Shown here in pieces: positions 56,997 to 64,000 of a stretch of DNA of 64,000 nucleotides; positions within the stretch are counted from its first letter, which is position 1; every line of letters begins with the position of its first letter. The position numbers and the translations under genes were made by a program. Origin of the DNA: Fodinicola feengrottensis (GTDB lineage: Bacteria > Actinomycetota > Actinomycetes > Mycobacteriales > HKI-0501); NCBI RefSeq assembly GCF_010993775.1, contig NZ_WOTO01000027.1:1-64000 (forward strand), written 5' to 3'. Under the pieces are notes generated by a model. The model had not been told where the DNA came from. It made no database searches and was given only the letters and a program-made list of their open reading frames with translations.

Positions 56997-58319
56997 ATGT
57001 ACCTCGGGAAACACGTGGGTCTCGTACGCAACCGATGGGTGGCGGGCGCTGCCGCGGCGGCTGCGGCGCTGGCGGTGGGGGTTGTTGGCGGGACTGCGCT
57101 GGCGGCGACCGCGGCGGCCACTACCTGCAAAAACGTCGCTGTGCCGGTGACTGTGGCGGGGCAGTCCGGGTCCATCGCCGGCACCCTGTGCGTGCCACCG
57201 AAGGCGCGTACGTTGCAGCTGCTGATCAGCGGCTGGACCTACAATCGAGGTTATTTCGACGTTTCGCTGGATCCGCAGACCTATTCGTACGCGCGGGCGG
57301 CCAATAACGCGGGCTATGCGACGCTGGCGATTGACCGGCTTGGTGCGGGCGCCTCGCTGCATCCGCTCAGCCTCTTCAGTACGACCGAAGCTGACATCCG
57401 GACCGTCCACGAAGTTGTGCAGGCAGCCCGAAAAGGCAGCTTCGGCACCTCGTTCGACAAGGTGATCTCGGTCGGCCACAGCCTTGGATCGATTGTGGCG
57501 CAGGGCGAAGCCGGCATCTACGGTGACGTGGATGCGCTGGTGACGACTGGATTTTCGAGCGCTATCAACTATGCCAATGCGTACGTGGAGATCGCCGGCC
57601 GAGACCATCCGGCCGTCAGCGATCCGAAGTTCGCCAACTCCGGGTTGGACCCGCTGTTCTGGACCAGCCAGCCGGGAACCCGCAGTTTGTTCACCAACAC
57701 CGCGAACACCGATCCGGCAGTGCACGCGTACGACGAAAAGACGTTGAAGGACACCGACAATCTGATTGAAGGCGTCACGCTTGCCAGTTATACGGCGACC
57801 AACGCGATCGCGAAGGTGCACGTGCCGGTGCTGGTGGTGACCGGTACGAAGGACCCGTTCTTCTGCGGCCTCAACAGCGCGGACTGTACGAGCTCGGAAA
57901 CCCTGCTGCAGCATGAAAAAGAGTTCTACAACACGAGCGTGCAGGCGTACGCGGTGCCGAACACCGGGCACGACATCGAGCTGGAGCGGACCGCACCGCT
58001 CGCGAACCAACGGATGCTGCAATTCGCGGACTCGGTGGTCGGTGCGGGCTCGGGTGTACGCGGCTCGGCTCCGGGTACTCGGCCGGCGCCGGTCGCGCCG
58101 CCGTCCGGCCACCCATCAGTGCAGAACCAGGTGCTGGACGTGGCTTTCACGCAGGCCGTCAAGCCGGTGGCGGACGCGTACGCGCAGCTCAAGCAGCCAG
58201 TCCCGGGCCTGGGCGACACCACGAACCCGAACCCAGCGTCGGCGATCCTGCTGGGCAGGATCGCCGCGCTGGTGGCTCAGTTCGCACCGGCCGCGGCCCA
58301 GGCGGGCCTCGGAAACTGA
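56997..58319 (+). CDS. Secreted alpha/beta hydrolase
   Basis: Intact 440-residue exported protein. A long basic and Ala-rich Sec leader (VRNRWVAGAAAAAAALAVGVVGGTALAA) precedes an alpha/beta hydrolase domain with nucleophile GHSLGS, acid in VTGTKDPFFCG and His in PNTGHDIELER. Two Cys (CGLNSADC) could form a disulfide in the cap. A C-terminal Pro/Ala-rich tail (residues 350-440) has no clear anchor. Probably an extracellular esterase or lipase; substrate unknown. It ends two bases before the end of convergent valS. Confidence 0.88.
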   Translation: MYLGKHVGLVRNRWVAGAAAAAAALAVGVVGGTALAATAAATTCKNVAVPVTVAGQSGSIAGTLCVPPKARTLQLLISGWTYNRGYFDVSLDPQTYSYARAANNAGYATLAIDRLGAGASLHPLSLFSTTEADIRTVHEVVQAARKGSFGTSFDKVISVGHSLGSIVAQGEAGIYGDVDALVTTGFSSAINYANAYVEIAGRDHPAVSDPKFANSGLDPLFWTSQPGTRSLFTNTANTDPAVHAYDEKTLKDTDNLIEGVTLASYTATNAIAKVHVPVLVVTGTKDPFFCGLNSADCTSSETLLQHEKEFYNTSVQAYAVPNTGHDIELERTAPLANQRMLQFADSVVGAGSGVRGSAPGTRPAPVAPPSGHPSVQNQVLDVAFTQAVKPVADAYAQLKQPVPGLGDTTNPNPASAILLGRIAALVAQFAPAAAQAGLGN

Positions 58320-58321
58320 GG

Positions 58322-60842
58322 CTATAGAGCCACTTCAAAGGAAGGCGTGTCGCCGACGGTCAGTTTCACTTCGGAAATGACCCCGGCGGACCGAAGATCG
58401 GCCACGGCCGGTGAAAGCGCCGTCAGGAAATCCTGCGGTGCGGTCACGGCCAGCACTGAAATGGGCTCCCGCATCGAGACTTGGCGGTCCGACTTTGCCT
58501 TGCGGACAGCGCCAATCGCGGTGGAGGCGGCGGCTAGCACCGCCGGCTCGGCGGCGCCGGCGAGAGCGCGAAGCTCGTCGGGGTCCGGCCAAGATGCCAC
58601 ATGCACCGAGCCTTCCTGACCCCACGACCACACTTCCTCAGTGACAAAAGGCAGGAAGGGCGCGAAAAGTCGGAGCAGCGTCGACAAGGTGACAGTCAGC
58701 GTGGCCTGTGCCGAACCGCTGGCGGCATCTGACCCGTACGCACGGGTTTTCACCAGCTCCAGGTAGTCGTCGCAGAAGAACCAGAAAAACTCCTCAGTGC
58801 TTTCCAGCGCCTGGGTGTAGTCGTACGCCGTCAGGGCCTGCGTGACCCGCTCGACAACGCCAGCCAGCCGGTGCAGGAGGGCGCGGTCCAGCGGCTCGGT
58901 CACCTCGCCGGCCGTGCCCAGGCTGAGCGCGAACTTGCTGGCGTTGAGGATCTTGATCGCCAGCCGGCGGCCGATTTTCATCTGCGCGGGGTCGAAAGCG
59001 GTGTCGGTGCCGAGCCGCCCCTTGGCCGCCCAGTAACGGATCGCGTCCGTGCCGTATTGCTCCAGCACGCCGATGGGAGTGGTCGCGTTGCCGACCGACT
59101 TGCTCATTTTCTTGCGGTCCGGATCCAGGATCCAGCCGGACAGCGCGACATGCCGCCAGGGCAGCGAACCCTGTTCCACGTGCGCGCGCAGCACCGACGA
59201 GAACAGCCACGTACGGATGATTTCGTGTGCCTGCGGGCGAAGATCCATCGGGAAGACCCGGCCGAACAGGTCCTCATCGACGACCCACCCGGACACCATT
59301 TGCGGGGACAGTGACGAGGTCGCCCACGTGTCCATCACGTCTGAGTCACCAATGAAACCGTCTGGTTTTCCGCGCTGCTCCTCGACAAAACCCGGCGGCA
59401 CATCGCTGCTCGGGTCGACGGGCAGGCTGTCGTACGGCGGGAGCACCAGTTCGTCGCGCAGCGGCGAGCCGTCCTCGTCCAGCCGATACCACACTGGGAT
59501 CGGCACGCCGAAAAACCGCTGCCGGCTGATCAGCCAGTCGCCGGCCAGGCCCTGCACCCAGTTTTCGTAGCGGGCCCGCATGTACGGCGGGTGCCACTGC
59601 AGTTCCCGCCCGCGGGCCAACAAAGCCGCGCGCAACTGCGGATCGCGGCCGCCATTGCGGATATACCACTGCCGGCTGGTGATGATTTCCAGCGGCTTAT
59701 CGCCTTTTTCATAAAACTTGACGGCATGCGTGACGGTCCGCGGCTCGCCGACCAGGTCGCCGGACGCGCGCAGCATCGCCACCACCCGCTCCCGGGCGGT
59801 GTAGGCGGTCGCGCCGGCAAGTTGTTCGTACGCACCGGAATCCACGCCGGCAGGTGCCTGGGCGGCGAACCGGCCGTCCGGCCGAAACACTGTTCGCATC
59901 GGCAGGTCCAGCTCACGCCACCAGACCACGTCGGTGGTGTCGCCGAACGTACACACCATCGCGATGCCCGAGCCCTTGGCTGGATCGGCGAGGTGGTGCG
60001 CCTTCACCGGCACATCCACCCCGAACAGCGGAGTCCGCACGGTCTTCCCGAAAAGCGGCTGATAGCGCTCGTCGCTGGGATGCGCGACCAGCGCCACGCA
60101 GGCCGGCAGCAACTCCGGGCGAGTGGTCTCGATGAAGACCTTTTGCCCGTTGTCGGCGGTGAAACCGATCCGGTGGAAGGCGCCGGGACGTTCCCGGTCC
60201 TCCAACTCAGCCTGCGCGACAGCGGTCCGGAAGGTCACGTCCCACAGCGTTGGCGCCTCGGCCTGATAGGCCTCACCGCGCTGCAGGCCGAGCAGGAAAG
60301 CCCGCTGGGACAACGCTCGGGCCCGCGGCCCGATGGTCTGGTCCGTCGTCGACCAGTCGACCGACAGACCGGTCCGGCGCCATAGTTCCTCGAAGGCTTT
60401 CTCGTCGATTTCGGTCTGCCGCAGGCACAGCTCGATGAAGTTGCGCCGGGAAATCGGCAGCTGTTGTTTGCCCGGCGCGGCCGGCGGCTGGAAATCCGGA
60501 TCGTACGGAATCCAGGGATCGCAGCGGACGCCGAAATGGTTCTGCACGCGCCGCTCGGTGGGCAGCCCGTTGTCGTCCCACCACATCGGATAGAACACCG
60601 CTTTGCCGCGCATCCGCCAGAATCGGGCGAAGATGTCCGGGTGAGTGTACGAGAAAACGTGCCCGACATGCAGCGAGCCACTGACCGTCGGCGGCGGGGT
60701 GTCGATGGAATAGACCTGATCCCGCGTCGCGGACCTGTCGAAGGGCATATACAGCAGACTCTGCCCACCGGTGCGACCATTTCTCCTCCAGGCCGTCCAG
60801 GGACGGCTTGGCTGGCACACTGACAGGACGTAGAGGAGTCAT
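58322..60842 (-). CDS. valS: Valyl-tRNA synthetase, one frameshift near the start
   Basis: Charges tRNA-Val; cytoplasmic class Ia synthetase of about 840 residues. ATG 60842 (MTPLRPVSVPAKPSLDGLEEKW) is joined, after a frame change near 60775, to LLYMPFDRSATRDQVYSIDTPPPTVSGSLHVGHVFSYTH, containing the HVGH form of the HIGH motif. WWDDNGLPTERRVQNHFG and the CP1 editing domain (about residues 220-400) follow; the second signature is KKMSKSVGNATTP. The anticodon-binding domain ends EVKLTVGDTPSFEVAL. This matches the valS type with the PPPTVSGSLHVGH opening found in many actinobacteria. No T-box-like leader was seen. Confidence 0.95.
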
Positions 60843-60854
60843 GTCAGAACGATA

Positions 60855-60891
60855 CTGACCCCGCCAACCGAATTTCGGCCGGCGGGGTCAG
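60855..60891. terminator. Terminator hairpin between the FG-GAP/ricin gene and valS
   Basis: CTGACCCCGCC (60855-60865) pairs perfectly with GGCGGGGTCAG (60881-60891); the loop can form an inner CCGAA/TTCGG stem. It lies 11 bp after the stop of the upstream minus-strand gene and 12 bp before the valS start, so it separates the two transcription units. Confidence 0.75.
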
Positions 60892-60901
60892 CGACGCCCT
60901 C

Positions 60902-63900
60902 TTACAGCTTGCGGAAGGTCCACCGCTGGCAAGGGCCGCCGTGGTAGAGCCAGGTGATCACGTCGGTGCCGCGATCGGGCAGGCAACCGGCCACATCCAT
61001 CGAATAGCCGGTGCCACCTGCGTCACGCTGTACGTCCCACCCGGACTCGGCTCGATGCGCCACAGCTGGCATTCGGAGTCACTTCGAGGCCAGGTGGCGA
61101 CTTCTCCGTGGGTGAGTTTCGAGCAGCCGTCGATATCCAACGGTCGGTTGGCTCGCGGATCCGGGTCGATGATCCGGTAAACGTCGTCACCGAGGCTTTC
61201 CAACTGCCAGCCCTGACACGGGCTGCCGGCCACCCAGTCCCACATTCGTACGTCCCCGCCGCGGTCCGCCGGCGTCTCGCAGTTGGTCACGTCGAGCACC
61301 ATGTCGTGGTTGGTGTCGGCCTCCACCCGATAGCGGGCGGTGCCGTTCTCGCCGAGCTGTGTCGGGTTGTACGCGGCCCGCAGGATCCACTGCTGGTTCG
61401 AGCCCTGCCCGCAGGTCATCTGCTTGACCGGCGCGGTGTCGTCCGTACGCGCGCCGTCAACGCCGATGCATTTGCCGCTGTGCGCGAATTTCAGCTGGAC
61501 GACGGTGTCGTAGCTGGCACCTTCCACGTACTGGATGGTGGCCTGCTGGTTCGCGTACGGCTCACCATTGCCGCCACCACAGGGATGTTGGACGAGCTGT
61601 GCCCCGTCATCGGTGCTGGCGAAGGCAACGTCCGCGCACAGCATGTCGTGCATCGGGCGAATGCTGTACTGGTCGGTGCCGCCAATCGCGTCCAGTCGGA
61701 ACCGGGCGTTCAGGTCCAGCGGCAGACACTGGTACTGAATGAAGTTAGCCATGTCCGCGGTGCTCGCGCCCAGCACGTTGAGGCATTTGCCGCTGTTGCG
61801 GTTGACCAGCTCGTAGTTCCGGTGGTCCAGGTCGAATTTCGGACCGGTGTTCGCGTCCACTTCGCCATCCCAGCCCTGCACCGAGTCCGCGAACGCTGTT
61901 CCGGTGTTGTGGAAGGTGAAAAACCTGCTGATGGCCGGCCGCGCCGCCGACATAGAGCAGGGCCACATCGCCCTTGCCGTCGCCGTCGAAGTCGCCGGCC
62001 TCCACGGTCGCCTTGACAGGTCCAGGGTGCCGCTGCGGCGCAACCAGGACGACTCGGTGAGGCTGCTTCCGTTGGAGAGGAACACATTCAGGCCGGCATC
62101 GTTGGCGCCGTACTCGTACACGGCGACGATGTCGTCCTTGCCGTCCCCGTTCACGTCGGTCACCACCGGCTTGCTCTTGTCCCAGCAGTAGTTGCCGGCG
62201 CCGGAATCATAAACCGTAGTAGCCGCACCGAAAGCGGAACCATTGGACAGGTACGCGTCCACCGCCGTACGACAACCGTCCACGTTGCGCATGCTGAGCA
62301 GGTCGGCCTTGCCGTCGCCGTTCAGGTCGGCGAGCAACGGGGTGCTTTGCGCCCAGTTGGTACCGGCCGCCGACTGTCCCCAGGTGACCGGGTTGGTGAA
62401 TCCGCGCGAGGCCAGGAAAACCAGCGTTTGCCAGTTGTTGTTGGTGCCGGCGTTCTGCACGACGATGTCGGCTTTGCCGTCACCGTCCACGTCCCCGGCC
62501 ACCACCCGCGCGGTGCTGAGCGGGAATCCGTTGGCCCCGCTGGTCCACACCGCCGGTGGTGCGTCGTACCGGTTGCCGTCGGACATCAGCTTGTAAAGCG
62601 AAATCTGCCGGCCAGCGCCTTCCCGGAACAACGCGATGTCGGACTTGCCGTCACCGTCGAAGTCGCCCTGCACCGGACGGGTGCGATAGAGCGCGAAACC
62701 GCCGCCCTCGCCGCTGTCCCAACCGATGTAGCCGTTCACGAAACCGGAGGTCTGGCCGGACGTGACGTTCCAGACGGTGGTACGACCGAAGCCCTGGTCC
62801 ACCACCGCGGTGATGTCGGCTTTCCCGTCACCACTGGCATCCGCGCGTACGTGCCGGACCGGATGCGGGTCGCTCGGATCGTCATCGTCCAAAGCCTGCA
62901 GACTCCAGGACGGCCGGATCGCGCTCGCGTTGCCGGCCCGATCCACTGCCCGTACATAGAGCTTCTTGCTGGGAACTTCGCCTGCCGCGGGGGAAATCGT
63001 GATGGGTACGGTCGCCTTGCCGCTCGCGTCCGCCTTCACCCGCATGGTGACTTTGTCCTGCTGGAAGCCGTAAACGTATTCGGCCACATCGCTGTCGGCA
63101 GCGCTACCTGGGCTGAAGGTGACGGATCCGGTGGTACGGACGAAAAGTGTCGGCTCGCCGTCCGGGTAGTCGGCGGACTGGATCTTGGGCACGCTGGGTT
63201 TCACCGTGTCGGAGATGAAATAGCAGTCCGGCGTGGTCGGCCCATTCGCGAAACCGTCGTTGCTGAATGCGTGGTAGTGGTAAACGACGCCGTCGGAAAG
63301 GACGCCATCGGGCACCTGTGGCCAGGAGAAGGACGACTGCGACACCGTCGGCCCGACATTGCTCGTGTACGCGACCGCGCCGGCCGGATTGACGATCTGC
63401 AGGGTGGTCGTGACGTTGTCGCCGGAGTCCGGATCGTCAGCAGTGGCACCAAACTGCGGTACGTGGGTCGCGATCGCGGTGGGCGCGGTGGCCGAACCAC
63501 ACGGCACCGGCGGGTCATGTTGAGGCCGCGCGGCGCGCGCACTCGCGGTGCGGTGTCGTAGTCGATCGCGAGCACCGCGGTGCTCGGGTTGAACTTCTTC
63601 CACTCCAGGTTCGCCGGGTCGTTTTGCGGCGCCTGGCTGGGATTCTGCGACTCGGTCGGCGCTCGCAGACCGAGCGAGATCGTGGTCGTACGGTTGTTCG
63701 CGACCGTCTGGAGGGCGTTGGTGAGCCCCTGGCTGGCGAACTCCATCGTGGTCGCCCCGTTGCGGGCCTGGCCGTTGCGGGTGTCCAGCTTGCTCAGCCA
63801 GTGCCCGGCGGTGTTGTTCCAGGTCAGCGCCACATTCGGGTCGAGGTCCTTGAGCAGGTAGAGGTCGGTCGGCCACTGCCCGCCGGACGGGCTGTAGTTC

Positions 63901-64000
63901 AGCGTGATCCGGAAGGTCGCCCCGCTGATCTGGCTGCCGGCGATGGTCTGGGCGCCGTTGGTGGTGGCCAGCTGGAACATCGACCGGTAGAGGTTGCCGC
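60902..64000 (-). CDS. C-terminal part of a secreted DNRLRE / FG-GAP / ricin-lectin protein, partial, frameshifted
   Basis: The 5' end lies beyond the window. At the right edge the chain reads LYRSMFQLATTNGAQTI, ISGATFRITLNYSP and LTWNNTAGHWLSKLDT, a DNRLRE-type cell-surface domain. Next come Ig/FN3-like domains (about 62900-63500), then about seven FG-GAP repeats (GDFDGDGKSDIALFREG, GDVDGDGKADIVVQ, ADLNGDGKADLLSM, TDVNGDGKDDIVAVYEY) at 61900-62850. Three beta-trefoil, ricin-like units follow (NSGKCLNVLGASTADMANFIQYQC, HSGKCIGVDGARTDDTAPVKQMTC), the last ending GCLPDRGTDVITW...QRWTFRKL at stop 60904-60902. Frame changes near 63520, 61970 and 61020. Likely a surface adhesin or carbohydrate-binding protein; no enzyme domain is visible in this portion. 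Confidence 0.82.

Noticed and set aside
1..64000. tRNA or rRNA genes
   Set aside because: No cloverleaf-like GTTC...CCA arrangement or conserved rRNA segment was noticed in any intergenic region; a covariance-model scan would be needed to exclude one fully.

Overview
The window is high-GC DNA with actinobacterial hallmarks: an EthA-type flavin monooxygenase, an Eis-type acetyltransferase, a snapalysin-type protease, an AfsR/SARP-like regulator, PucR regulators, a DUF222/HNH protein and many Tat/Sec-exported multi-domain carbohydrate-active proteins. It looks like a chromosomal segment of a soil actinomycete. The palindrome CGTACG recurs conspicuously. No rRNA, tRNA or CRISPR array was seen. 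Nearly every long gene is split into two to seven pieces by single-base frame changes, many at runs of 5-7 identical bases, while most short genes are intact. I read this as uncorrected indel errors in the assembly, not decay, and annotate such genes as single CDSs with the breaks noted.

Region by region. 1-8.1 kb: an extracellular glycan-degradation locus (GH172/DUF2961 protein, MscS channel, GH64 beta-1,3-glucanase with a discoidin domain, and a divergent discoidin/beta-helix protein). 8.3-13.6 kb: EthA-like monooxygenase converging on a heterodimeric ABC exporter. 13.7-18.2 kb: RNase H, a TetR regulator divergent from two coupled NmrA-type proteins, an EF-hand protein, small membrane proteins. 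18.4-21.6 kb: LysR regulator, snapalysin, methyltransferase/membrane-protein pair, DUF2277. 21.7-26.1 kb: an MFS drug exporter divergent from a large AfsR-like regulator. 26.1-32.5 kb: enoyl-CoA hydratase, SDR, TetR joined in frame to an Eis-like acetyltransferase, alpha/beta hydrolase, ThuA/ricin-lectin secreted protein, SnoaL-like protein. 32.6-35.3 kb: giant LuxR (LAL) regulator. 35.4-38.5 kb: a LacI module whose probable operators lie before a secreted beta-propeller protein and before a nucleoside hydrolase. 38.7-42.6 kb: AraC regulator, EamA exporter, EEP-family protein, oxygen-dependent HemF. 42.5-47.1 kb: two PucR-like regulators (the second without a visible DNA-binding domain) and a CPA1 Na+/H+ antiporter. 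47.1-50.2 kb: a MerR-MerR-GNAT fusion divergent from an ABC-2 exporter operon.

50.2-56.9 kb is an accessory island: a collapsed Rhs-type toxin (secretion leader joined almost directly to a HINT domain and a GH-E/HNH-like nuclease tail), a SUFU-family immunity protein, a second HINT relic, orphan immunity-like genes, an IS3-like scar, a DUF222/HNH gene with two DnaA-box-like sites, and a membrane-protein gene with a degenerate partial copy. Parts of it are visibly less GC-rich than the flanks.

57.0-64.0 kb returns to core and secreted functions: a secreted alpha/beta hydrolase, valyl-tRNA synthetase, and the C-terminal part of a DNRLRE/FG-GAP/ricin-lectin protein running off the right edge.
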